Below are positions 19,320 to 64,000 of a stretch of DNA of 64,000 nt, piece by piece (the first letter of the stretch is position 1; each line of letters begins with the position of its first letter). The notes under the pieces were generated by a model. It saw only the letters and a program-made list of their open reading frames with translations. It was not told the DNA's origin and made no database searches. Location of the stretch: positions 13,786,915 through 13,850,914 of the forward strand of contig NC_083572.1 of the NCBI RefSeq assembly GCF_027579695.1. The letters run 5' to 3'. This DNA is from Neoarius graeffei. Lineage: Eukaryota > Chordata > Actinopteri > Siluriformes > Ariidae. Made by a program: the position numbers and the translations under genes.

Positions 19320-20990
19320 CTCTCTCATTGGTTCTTTTGGATAATTAATAATTCTTGCCCTCAAAATGGGTTCTATTTGGAAATTGCTTTCAAGGAAGTT
19401 CTACATAGAACTGTTCTAGAGCGAATAAGTTGAACACCTTTTGACTCTCTGGTGGACACCTTGCATTAAGAATAGATGTTACAGATGTTCACAACCATAG
19501 AGAGATGCTCAATTTAACATATAACACGACAGAGGTGTGTCATTTGTTTATTTGTAACAGGTCCACAGACTTCATTATGCATTGAGGTTGTTAGTTGTGT
19601 TTAAAAGGCAGGTTATAGTAAAATAAAATAAAAAACTGAAGGCATTGCTTTAACAATTTTTTTTCATACTCAGAGCTTATTTTGTCAAGATAACTTTTAT
19701 TTTATCACATACAATGCGAAGGCATGTTTATAATACTAGAATAGAGATTACTACTCCATTTCTGGAAGAATACATTTTTATTGTTTGGTGTTGAACTAAA
19801 AAAAAAACAACATCAAAAGCAATTTTAGATAATGTATTCTCTTTTGTTTCATAATTTCTTTCACTGGAATTGGTCTTTAAGGGTTCCCTCCAAGGACAAA
19901 TCATGGAGTTTTAAGGGTGCCAAGACTTTTTTTTTTAGCACTATGGCTATGATCATTATCATGCAGCTGGATCATAAACATTATTGAGAAGGAGAGTATG
20001 TGTTTGATCACAGATGAAGGTCAGAGTATTTCGCCAACCAGCTCTCATTTGTAACACTAGAAATGTGAAAAAGGTCTATTCGCTGTCTGATGGTTGACTC
20101 TCTCTCCTCTAAAGTAGTCTCCATTTCAGAAGAAATTGAAACACTGATGTGTACACTGAACTTTTTTCAAGACTTTCTTGGTTCTCCATCCTCTCTCTCC
20201 TTCCTCACTGGGCGTTCCAGCTGGATGTCAGCTTACTCTGGGCAAGTGTTCAAAATACACTCGAGAATTTCCTGGAAGTTGGTTCTCCTGCCAAACACAG
20301 CACTGGATGAGAACTTTCCAGAAACAGTGACGCTTCATACACACCAGTGTGTGCGCAACCAGTGACCCCGATACTGCTAGTGGCAAATGTTTAGCATGCC
20401 AATGATAGAGCTTGCTAACTAGCTACTGAGCAAACTAGTTTGTTTGCTAACTAAGGAGGTATTTGGCAAAACACAGTGCTGTCCAGAATGACTGGAATGA
20501 AAATGAATATTCAAGAACAAATGCAAAAACTGATATAAATTGTAGTATAAAGGAAAAAAATTGTATTTAGACATACATTTTTATGGACATTTATTTAGGA
20601 CTTAAATTGTATGTGGGTGGTTTTCTTTTTCTTTTCAAATTATAAACACCATTATTACAGATACCGTCACTCTAAAAGGTTTTGGTGGGTCATAGTCCAA
20701 TCCTCCATGCAGAACATTTAAAGTGACTTTATATTCTTAGATTTGTGCATTTGAACTTCCGTGTTCAATTCAGACCACAGTTTTTCAATAGAGCCATGGA
20801 AAGTGCTGATTTGTTTCAAAGTTTATCTGGCTCATCCTCTTGTTCAAAATCTATCTATGTCCAAGAACCTTCTGGCAGAGGCAACCAAGTTTGGGGCTGA
20901 AGTGCTGAAATATCCTGGTATGTAGCAGAATTCATGATGTCACTGATATGCAATACAATAGACCCTGATCCACTTTAACTGCTTACGTAT
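19320..20990. other. No recognised feature
   Basis: AT-rich DNA. The 91-residue frame at 20090-20365 has no family motif that I can name. Confidence 0.45.
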
Positions 20991-20995
20991 ATATA

Positions 20996-21527
20996 CAGAA
21001 CCAGTCAAAAGTTTGGACACACCCTCTAATTCAATAGTTTTTCTTTATTTTTATTAATTAAAAGTCACTTCATGTCTTAAAGTAATGATGTTCTGTTGTT
21101 TCTCTTTACTTCATTGAGCGGTTTTTGATATAGTATGGATTACTACAGTTGAATAGGGCTATTTACTGTATTTTTATTATTTACTATTTGATCTGAAACG
21201 CATTAAGAAGGCAAGAAACTTGCCCACTAATTAACTTTTGACGAGGCAACCTGTTAATTGAAAAGCATTCCAGGTGACTACCTCCTGAAGCTGGTTAAGA
21301 TACTGCCAATAGTGTGCAAAGCGTCAACAAGGTAAACGGTGGTTACTTTGAAGAATCTAAAATATCAAACATTTTGTTTTTAACACTTTGTTTACTACAT
21401 AACTCCATATGTTCCCAATGTTATTTCATAGTTTTGATGTCTTCAATATTGTTCTAATACATAGAAAATAGTCAAAAGCACCTACGGTATGAATGAGTAG
21501 GGGTGTACAAACTTTTGACTGGTACAG
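20996..21527. mobile_element. Tc1-like MITE
   Basis: Ends CAGAACCAGTCAAAAGTTTG and CAAACTTTTGACTGGTACAG are inverted, flanked by TA. No coding capacity. Confidence 0.85.
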
Positions 21528-21550
21528 TATGTAAATATACATAGAGGATA

Positions 21551-21667
21551 TTACACGGTTGCGCAAAGATATGAAGTTTATCTTCGAGTGGTGAATGTAT
21601 ATTTCACAAGTGAAAATATTTTTCAACACAAGAACATAAACTTCATATCCTCACGCAACCGTGTAAT
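21551..21667. repeat. Inverted repeat (long hairpin)
   Basis: ATTACACGGTTGCGCAAAGA pairs with the complementary end at 21667, and the arms continue through GATATGAAGTTTAT. The loop is about 50 bases. A looser related motif recurs near 21860-21890, so 21540-22090 is probably one repeat family. Confidence 0.7.
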
Positions 21668-22158
21668 GTTCTTTATATTATACAGACACATCCACAAAAA
21701 AAATGCAAGTTAATCAAAAGAATTTTAATTTTGAACCAGTTCGCCATTTTGACAATGCGCATCCAGTCAGCAGGAAAACACTGGGAGTGGCGTCATCGGA
21801 GTGACATCACTCAGGTTCGCAGTGTATTTCGTATGAAAAATCCAGAGTTTTTCAACATGAGAAGATAAACTTCATATCTTCAAGCCAACATGTGATTTTC
21901 TTTTTATTATATAGACACATTCACAAACAAAAAGTGCCCAAATTTATCAAAACAGTTCATCGATTTCCTCACAAGTGACAAACAGAGAAATAGGTCATGG
22001 GTTTGGTTCATGTCCCAGATGTAGTTCATATGAAAAATATGAGTGGTGTATTTCCCAGTAAAACACTCATGTCCATATAGTATAGATATTTATTCCATTA
22101 TTTTTGCAGGTCGAACATTATTTGTTTTTTTTCCCAAAGGAAATGAAGGGCGATGGTA

Positions 22159-23659
22159 CAACCCCAATTCCATAAAAGTTGGGACGCTGTGTAAACTGGA
22201 AATAAAAACAGAATGCAATAATTTGTAAATCATGGAAACCCTACAGTATATTTTATTGAAAATAGTACAAAGACAACATGTCAAATGTTGAAACTGAGAA
22301 ATTTTATTGTTTTTTTGAAAAATATATGCTCATTTTGAATTTGGTATCAGCAACACGTTTCAGAAAGGTTGTGACAGGGGCATGTTTACCACTGTGTTGG
22401 ATCACTTCTACTTTTAACAGCACTCTGTAAACGTTTGGGAACTGAGGACACTAATTACTATAGTTTTGAAAGATAAATGTTGTCCCATTCTTCCCTGATC
22501 TACAATTTCAGTTACTCAGCAGTTCAGGGTTTCCTTTGTCGTATTTTGCGCTTCATAATGCGCCAAATGTTTTAAATGGGAGACAGGTCTGGACTGCAGG
22601 CAGGCCAGTTTAGCACCCAGACTCTTACTATGGGGCCATGCAGTTTTAATATGTGTAGAAAGCAGTTTGGCATTGCCTTGTTCTGAAACGTGTATATATC
22701 ATTCAGCAGTAATGATGCCTTCCCAGATGTACAAGCTACCCATGTCATGTGCACTAATGCCCCATCATACTGTCACAGATGCTGGCTTTTGAACTGTGGA
22801 CTGATAACATGTCGGATGGTCCCTCTCCTTTTTAGCCTGGAGGACGTGGTGTCCATGATTTCTAAAAAAAAAAATTCTACTTTTGATTCATCAGACCTCG
22901 GGACAATTCTCCACTTCGCCTCAGTCCAACATAAAAGAGCTCAGGCCCAGAGAAGGTGGCTGTGTTTCTAGATATTGTTTGTATTTGGTTTTAACTTGCA
23001 TTTGTGGATGCAGTAATGAACTGATGGTTTTCTGAAGTGTTCCTGAGCCCATACAGTGATTTCCACTACAGACACGTGTCTGCTTTTAATGCAGTGTCTC
23101 CTGAGGTCCTGAAGATCACAGGCATCCAATGTCAGTTTTCAGCCTTGTCTCTTGCATACAGAGATTTCTCCAGATTCTCTGAATCCTGTAATGATATGTA
23201 CCGTCGATGATGTGATCGCCAAATTCTTTGGGATTTTACATTGCGGAACGTTATTCTTAAATTGTTGCAATGTTTGCCCACCCAGTGTTTCACAGAGCTG
23301 TGAACCCCTCCCCATCTTTACTTTTGAGAGACTCCGCCTCTCTGGGATGCTCTTTTTATACCCAACCGTGTTACTGACCTGTTGCCAATTAATTTAATTA
23401 GGTTTTTTTTTTTAGTATTACACAACTTGCACAGTCTTTTGTTGCCCCATCCCAACTTTTCTGAAATGTGTTGCTGACATCAAATTCAAAATGAGCATAT
23501 ATTTTTCAAAAAACAATAACATTTCTTAGTTTCAACCTTTCATATGTTGTCTTTGTACTATTTTCAATGAAATATAGAGTTTCCATGATTTGCAAATATT
23601 CACATTCTGGTTATATTTATGTTTTACACAGTGTCCCAACTTTTTTGGAATTGGGGTTT
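22159..23659 (-). mobile_element. Degenerate Tc1-like transposon
   Basis: Ends CAACCCCAATTCC and GGAATTGGGGTTT sit next to TA. Terminal repeats of about 200 bp include internal GTTGGGAC repeats. On the minus strand near 22572-22610 [13 protein letters not shown] marks the C-terminal half of a Tc1 transposase. The remainder is too broken to follow. It is related to, but not the same subfamily as, the element at 29381. Confidence 0.8.
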
Positions 23660-23839
23660 TATTTTTAACCTCATATTAACCTCATTTTTTAACCTCATAT
23701 TTTTACCTCAGGGAAACAGGACATAGCAACAACATTTCATGGGGACTAACAGCAAATAAAAAAAAAGTAATTTGTTTGTATTTTATAGAATACCTTCCTT
23801 AGTGGCATCAATAACTGTAGCAGATACATTTTGAAAATA

Positions 23840-23841
<2 letters not shown>

Positions 23842-23873
<32 letters not shown>
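23842..23873. repeat. (ATT)n microsatellite
   Basis: About ten ATT units. Confidence 0.95.
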
Positions 23874-24350
23874 TAAAGAGTAGTTCCACTGAGAATTAGT
23901 TTGCTTGGATTTTTGTTCAATTCTGACCTAACACCCAGAGTTTCAGAATCAGGATCCACTCTGATCAAGATAAAGTGGTTACTGAAGATGAAGGCGTATG
24001 AATGATGATGTGGATGCACCAAGGTGTCTTCTAAGAAACTTTACGTGAGTTATTAAAGTTAATAAAGTGCAACAGCTCTTACAATTATCATGATGGCCAA
24101 AGGAGGAAGGAAGCTGATGAGGGTGTGTTAGTATTCGATGGGTTCATGGTGTGTGTTAGGATCTATTGCCATCTGAAGAACACTGATGTGCATTACAGTC
24201 TAAAATGTATGTACTATGGCATAAGTTAGACATTGCATGATATCATTTGGCCACTTTAACTACATCACGTCATCTTTTCTTTGAAAACAGTATACAGTGG
24301 AAGGAATGTCCAGATACAGTCGAAGTTACATTACTGCGACATTACAGTAT

Positions 24351-25625
24351 TTTATTGTTTTATGTGAGTGTCCACTGACACTCCCTCACTAACACAGTAC
24401 AGAAACTTGTCATTTCCTATGGAGTTCGTTCCCGGTGTAAAGTAATCCTATGTGAAAGCAACACTAAATTTCACGATCATTTAGATTATAATGCACATTT
24501 CACTTTTAACTGGTTTAAACATTACCATTTGACGAGTTTTACTGGAAATTAGCGCTTATATAAATAAACGTCATCGTCATGAAGATCCACTGTCAGGACA
24601 TAAAACTACCGATTTGTTGTTTTAGAACTGCACTTGCTTGTGCTCTTAAGTTAAAGTCACAGCTGCGCAGACAGCGTTGCTTTAACATACGATGACTTTT
24701 GTCCAGGCGTAAAATCCCTAAAGTTAAATCTCAGCAGGGAGAAAGACGAGACAACTGAAAAAAGCGTTTTAAAACATCTACATAACCTCACGTTTCTACA
24801 AAAGTAAAGCGGCATGCTGTCCACGTTCAAAATCGACTTCAGCTTTCATTTGATCAGAAATACGCTCTTATCCAGAGCAACAAACACGTCAAGACTACCA
24901 GTGGTGTGTCAGGTACATGATTTAAGAGGTGGACGTGACATACAGTACATGGCGATCGATAGTTCTTACACACCATCTTGGCGGCAGTCTTAACTTTTAG
25001 TTAAAAGTACCTCAAGCGGGGAAAGAAAGATACAACGACTAAATTGCATGCAGCTGAATGTTAAGCGTGTGACACAGAAGAAAAAGAAATTAAGATGGCA
25101 CAATACTAAAAATAAATAAATAAATAAAATAAAAAATAAAATAAAAAAAGCCCTACATAAAGCATCACACACACACACACACCAACAGCTGACAGGATAC
25201 ACCATTAATATACACACAATATACAGTACAACTGAAGGAGAATTTCATTGTAAAAACAAATGGGTCCACAAGGGGGCAGTGCGCTACAAATTGCATCAAC
25301 ATCAAAGCACATGCAGTACAAGTTTGAATTAAATATAACTGTCTATGTGATTTACTTATAGCTATATTGGTAGTTGGTAGACTAGCTACTGTATGTCCAG
25401 TGTGTGTGATTAGCCTGACTTCAGTCCAATGGGGTTTTTTATCGCTACAATTTACGATTCTTAGAGAAGTAACGGACCAAAGTGTACAGCACTTGCTATG
25501 AAAAAAATGAAATATGCTCGTGATTCTGATACAAGCACTATTTTTCCATCATATATATGGAAGAATCTGCGCTCAGTATATCCCGCTTAAGGCTTTAACA
25601 GAACACTTTGTATTGATTAGTGCCT
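24351..25625 (-). other. smarca4: Probable smarca4 3' untranslated region
   Basis: The minus strand downstream of the stop at 25626. It carries a CA/GT run near 25170 and a T-rich TTTATTTATT stretch near 25110. The first minus-strand AATAAA that I see is the complement of 24351-24356. The UTR end is a guess and needs transcript data. Confidence 0.4.
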
Positions 25626-59796
<34,171 letters not shown>

Positions 59797-59799
59797 CTT

Positions 59800-60420
59800 C
59801 AGTTAGGAAAAAACGCAAACCATCAACATTAGAGCTAATGTCCTAATGTCCAGGAGTCTTAGTGAAACCCACTGAATCCAAATCGTGTTTTTTTTTTCCT
59901 ACTTGTTAGGACAAAGTGCTTTACTTGTGAAACTTCTGAAACAGTTCTATATAGAATTAAAGAGCCTATTTAACAGTTATTCTGCGAAATTGAGTCGTAC
60001 ATGAGCTGATAGCCTACAAGGCGTGTAGCGTCGAGCTGGCTATCTGCCATGTACGACAAGATTGAGTTTCCAATAACTGTTTTATTTTATCCATATTCAC
60101 TGGATTTTGAGAAACAGAGCATTTTTATTTTTATTTTTTGCAAATTTGATAAATAGAAACATTATACAAAACGTCTGACAAAATCATTTCCGCTTAGAAT
60201 TAAACAAATCGGCAAAATGACAGTAGCAATTTGTGAAAAATGCTATAATAATAATTCTTGAAATATAAAAAAAGATACATTCTTACTATCAAATACTTTT
60301 ATTCCATATTTTGTTGCTTTTTTTGTATTTTTGGGGGGTTTGTTTTCGAGTGGAGTTTTTATTTCATCCTCAGTTGGTTCAGCAAAACGCTCCACCATTT
60401 TGTTTTTCTCTACTCACGGT
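59800..60420. other. smarca4 intron sequence, no recognised feature
   Basis: AT-rich, no motif-bearing frame. Confidence 0.5.
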
Positions 60421-60423
60421 ATA

Positions 60424-60804
60424 CACTGCAAAAAAAGATCTCTTGTTGAGAGAAAATATCTTTAATATGGGTGAATTTATCTATGATTTCTTATTAGAAG
60501 TTTACTAGAACTCAAATAAAAGATTATTTAGCTTACTTTGAGACGCTTTTACTAATTTCAAGCCTTAAATTTTCTTATTCTATTGGCAGATAATTTTGCT
60601 TCTTTCTAGAATTGAATGCTTAAAACGAGCAAAATTATCTGCCAATGGAATAAGAAAATTTAAGGCTTGAAATTAGTAAAAGCGTCTCAAAGTAAGCTAA
60701 ATAATCTTATATTTGAGTTCTAGTAAACTTCTAATAAGAAATAATAGATAAATTCACCCATATTAAAGATATTTTCTCTCAACAAGAGATCATTTTTTGC
60801 AGTG
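60424..60804. mobile_element. Fully palindromic MITE
   Basis: CACTGCAAAAAAAGATCTCT opens a near-perfect 185-base arm that is inverted up to 60804, around a loop of about 25 bases near 60605-60625 (TTCTTTCTAGAATTG). TA flanks both sides. Non-coding. Confidence 0.88.
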
Positions 60805-60829
60805 TATGAGCTGATATCGGTCAGTTACA

Positions 60830-61560
60830 GCAGTGAAAACCTGAGTTCGGAGCAGCCTCCAAACATGGCCGCTCCAAACTACACTTCCCAAGCACCACAG
60901 CGCCCCTCGTCACCAGAATTCTAACCTCAACACCTGTCTTTAATTTACCGGCAATCACCTTCCCTATTATAAGCTCAGCTCTCACACTCTGCAAAGTATC
61001 GTTCTGTGTTCCCATGCCTGACTTTACCGAGCTGTTTGATGATCTGCCTGACTTCCCGTTATTGAACTCTGTTTACGTTTGTTTCTGACTTCGTTCTCTC
61101 GCCTGATCGCTGATATTCTATTCGCCGATCGATTGACCCTTGCCCGTCCCTGACTACATCTCCAGTTTCCCGATTTAGTTTTGTTTACAGTTTACGACGC
61201 ACCCGCTCTCCCCTGCGTTTGCATCCGTAAGTGCCTGCACTGTGACAGGATATACTTCGCCATCAACGGATGCAGCAGAGGAAGCCAAGCAAACTGCGAT
61301 TAATGCTCAGGGGTGTCTGTTAGGAGAACACCAGCAGACAATCAGCAATCTCAACACCAGGATGTCACAACTCACTGCTGTCGTGTTGGAGGCCATCCTC
61401 ACATGCCCCTTATCTTCCGCTAGTGCTTCTCAGATGATTCTATGACCTGAAAAGTATTCGGGTGAATCGTCTATCTGCAAGGGATTCCTGCTCCAATGCT
61501 CCCTGTATTTCTCCGCTCTCACAGGAACCACAGAAGAACAGAAGATTGCTCAATTTATCA
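60830..61560 (+). pseudogene. LTR-to-gag fragment of a second sushi-type retrotransposon
   Basis: A TATA-containing LTR-like stretch (ATTATAAGC near 60966) leads into a gag frame from about 61240: AEEAKQTAINAQGCLLGEHQ, TRMSQLTAVVLEA, a stop at 61443-61445, then PEKYSGESSICKGFLLQCSL and EEQKIAQFINLLS. The latter align in order with the capsid of the 508-1527 gag. The rest of the element is absent. Confidence 0.65.
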
Positions 61561-61720
61561 ATCTCCTGTCAGAATCAGAATCTATTTATTGTCTCACAGA
61601 ACAGAAGCATCCTACTTTCAGAATCAGAATCTATTTATTGTCTTACAGAAGCCACAGAAGATTGTTCAATTCATCAATCTCCTTTCAGAATCAGAATCTA
61701 TTTTTTCCCTCGGATATAGA
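61560..61720. repeat. Short tandem duplications around TCAGAATCAGAATCTATTT
   Basis: Three copies of TCAGAATCAGAATCTATTT at about 61569, 61618 and 61685, two of them followed by ATTGTCTYACAGAA. It looks like local duplication at the gag break. Confidence 0.75.
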
Positions 61721-63235
61721 AACAGGTTCTGTCCGTCCAGCCAGCCGGTCATGTTTCTGTTTCCGGGCCATATCTTTAAAACTACTGAAGATATCTTCTT
61801 CATGAAACTTTGTATACATATCAAGCAACATGTGAACTAGTACCTTTTGCTATTTTAGATTTTTGGAAAAAAAGTATTTTTCAAAATTTTACATAAAAAA
61901 TAGATTTTGACTTAGTTTCTAAGAACAATGTTCATTTCTGGAGCATATATCCAAAACTATTCATGATACAGATTTGAAATTTGGTATACGTTATCAAGGT
62001 TATGTAGATATGCCTTTTAGAAACGGGTTCCATCTGTCCATCCAGCCGGCCGGTCACGTTTTTGTTTCTGGACCATATCTTTAAAACTACTGAAGATATC
62101 TTCATGAAACATTGTATACATATCAAGCAACATGTGAACTGGTGCCTTTTGCTATTTTGGATTTTTGAAAAAAAAAAAAGTATTTTTCAAATATTTACAT
62201 AAAAAATAGATTTTGACTTAGTTTCTAAGAGCAATATTTGTTTCCGGAGCATATATCCAAAACTATTCATGATGACTCTGTCTTCTTATTGTCATTGTAC
62301 AGAGTACAACGAGATTAAAAGCTAACCTTAAAGTGCAAGACCACATAAAAATAGAACCACAAAAAAAAAAAACACAAGACCACATAAATAAAACAATACC
62401 CAGAACAACATACAACACGCAAAACATACATTTAAAGAGTAACAAAGTGCATATTGCATTTGTATTATTGCACTGTTGAGGTGGATAAACTAATAATAGA
62501 TAATAAACAAGAAGCCAGAGTCATCTATATCCCCTGCCCTATATACGGTACCAAGTTTCAAGATATTATTCATCACATTTTTCAAGTTGTGCTGCAGGAA
62601 ACCAACCCTACCTCTTTACACTGACCTCAGCAGCCCATGGCATAAGCCCACCGGACCTTTGGTCCAGGTGAGCTAAAAATTAAAATTTCTTAGATTTCTT
62701 AGTATCAAAAGGCACATATACATTATTTAATCAACACATATACCAACTTTCAAGACCATACCACTCACAGTTTTCAAGTTCTGCTCCAGAAACAAAACCT
62801 ACCCCTAAGACTAACCTGAGAGACCAAGTCTAAAATTGTTTCCATGGAAACATGAAAAATTTAAATTTCTTAAATTTTTGAAAAAAAGTATTTTTCAAAA
62901 TTTTTACATAAAAAATTGATTTTGACTTAGTTTCTAAGAGTTTTCTACATCACCTTGTTAACATGTATACCAAGTTTCAAATCCGTATCATGAATAGTTT
63001 TGGATATATGCTCCGGAAACAAACATTGCTCTTAGAAACCAAGTCAAAATCTATTTATGTAAAAATTTGAAAAATACTTTTTTCAAAAATCCAAAATAGC
63101 AAAAGGCGCCAGCTCACATGTTGCTTGATATGCTTACAAAGTTTCATGAGGATATCTTCAGTAGTTATGGCCCGGAAACGAAAACATGACCGGACGGACG
63201 GACGGAACCCATTTCTATATCACCCGCCAAACTTC
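61721..63235. repeat. Interspersed repeat in both orientations, with hairpin-CTAA end (family copy 3)
   Basis: TTCATGAAACTTTGTATACA, TTTTGCTATTTTRGATTTTT and GATTTTGACTTAGTTTCTAA occur twice forward (61790-62230). They recur inverted at about 62985-63210, where the repeat ends in GGACGGACGGACGG. Between them, CACC-GGACC/GGTCC-GGTG (62649-62670) is followed by CTAAAAAT. A LINE tail at 62275-62520 interrupts it. Confidence 0.6.
62275..62520 (-). mobile_element. 3' end of a CR1/L2-type LINE
   Basis: On the minus strand it ends TTGTACTCTGTACAATGACA plus ATAAG, the usual L2/Rex-type tail, preceded by GTGGTCTTGCACTTTAAGG. The coding part may be the piece at 63242 onward, separated by the repeat between. 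Confidence 0.55.
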
Positions 63236-63241
63236 GTTTGG

Positions 63242-64000
63242 AAAGGGGATAATAATATAGTACAGGGAGTGGGGTTAGTGCATGTTTGCATTCAGCAGGG
63301 TTATGGCTCCAGGGATGAAACTGTTCTTGAGTCTGTTAGTCCTGGACTTGATGCACCTGTAGCGCCTCCCAGAGGGCAGCAGGTCAAACAGGTGGTGGCT
63401 CAGGTGAAAACTGTCCTTAACAATATTCCTCGCTCTGGTGAGGCAGCGAGAGTTGTAGATGTCATCCATGATGGGGAGAGGGTGGCCGACGATTTTCTGC
63501 GCTGTCTTAACCACTCTCTGCAGCCTCTTCCTGTCTGCTTCAGTGCAGCTGGTGTACCACACAGAGATGCAGTATGTCAGCAGGCACTCAATGCAGGATC
63601 TGTAGAAGGTTTCCAGCAGCTTACTATCCAGGTTGTTGTTCTTGAGTCGCTGCTGGGCCTTCTTGATAACTGCCGTGGTGTTTGCAGACCAGGAGAGGTC
63701 TGCAGAGATGAGGGTGCCAAGATACCTGAAGGTGTGGACCCTCTCTACACAGTCACTGTTGATGTAGAGGGGGGTGAGGCCAGCCCTGTTCTTCCTGAAG
63801 TCGACAATGATTTCTTTAGTTTTTGAGGCATTCAGTAACAAGTTATTTGCTGAGCACCACTCTGTCAACTTTAGGACCTCGTTCCTATAGTTCACCTCAT
63901 CACCTCCTGAGGTCAGCCCAACCACAGTGGTGTTGTCTGCAAATTTGATGATGGTACTTCCAGGGCAGGCAGAGGTGCAGTCGTGTGTGTACAGAGAACA
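63242..64000 (-). pseudogene. CR1/L2-type LINE reverse transcriptase, C-terminal part, runs off window
   Basis: Open to the window edge on the minus strand: LYTHDCTSACPGSTIIKFAD, KTKEIIVDFRKNRAGL, FRYLGTLISADLSWS, LLTYCISVWYTSC, FDLLPSGRRYRC, NSFIPGAITLLN, with the stop near 63275. The catalytic motif reads FADN where FADD is expected (about 63942-63953), so RT is probably dead even though the frame is open. Confidence 0.87.

Noticed and set aside
20090..20365. 91-codon plus-strand frame as a gene
   Set aside because: No motif, no convincing start or splice context, and length within chance expectation for this much DNA.
63125..63826. Plus-strand 233-codon open frame
   Set aside because: It is antisense to the CR1/L2-type LINE RT, whose motifs are clear on the minus strand. 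No independent motif.

Overview
The window is vertebrate nuclear DNA from a teleost fish: intron-split coding exons with GT-AG borders, many vertebrate-type transposons, tRNA-derived SINEs and CA microsatellites. The SINE and Tc1 families look like those of ostariophysan fish, perhaps catfish; that is an impression from memory, not a demonstrated placement. The one clear host gene is smarca4 (BRG1, the SWI/SNF ATPase) on the minus strand. Its last 21 coding exons lie between 59796 and 25626 and encode 944 residues: the ATPase core, SnAC region, AT-hook, bromodomain and C-terminus. The N-terminal exons lie beyond base 64000.

Bases 1-14300 are mostly mobile DNA: a sushi-type chromodomain Ty3/gypsy element with near-identical LTRs (1-5335), two SINEs with the same head and different tails, an older Gmr1-like gypsy element whose integrase precedes reverse transcriptase (7342-12220), and a THAP/YqaJ-type DNA transposon. 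At 15283-15999 is an unrecognised open frame with an in-frame 72-residue duplication and a hydrophobic tail. Bases 16500-24350 hold further transposon remnants. smarca4 starts (3' side) near 24350.

The smarca4 introns are packed with repeats. The last intron (25665-31035) carries two TTAA-flanked elements, one inside the other, and a nearly intact Tc1 transposon. The intron inside the bromodomain (32437-44912) holds a THAP-type element split by a hAT MITE, then a minisatellite with a 28-bp unit and 155-bp higher-order period. That array is split by an RTE-like LINE, itself split by a CR1/L2/Rex1-type LINE, itself split by a SINE and a hAT element. Further upstream are two foldback Tc1 elements, each interrupted by a LINE fragment, several palindromic MITEs, a family ending in hairpin-CTAA, a sushi-type gag fragment and a second CR1/L2-type LINE running off the window end.

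No tRNA gene, rRNA, CRISPR array or bacterial-type feature was seen. The main points of interest are the retroelement mechanics (an 11-nt self-primer, a -1 frameshift heptamer, a SCAN-like gag), the nested insertion history and the orphan repeat-bearing open frame.
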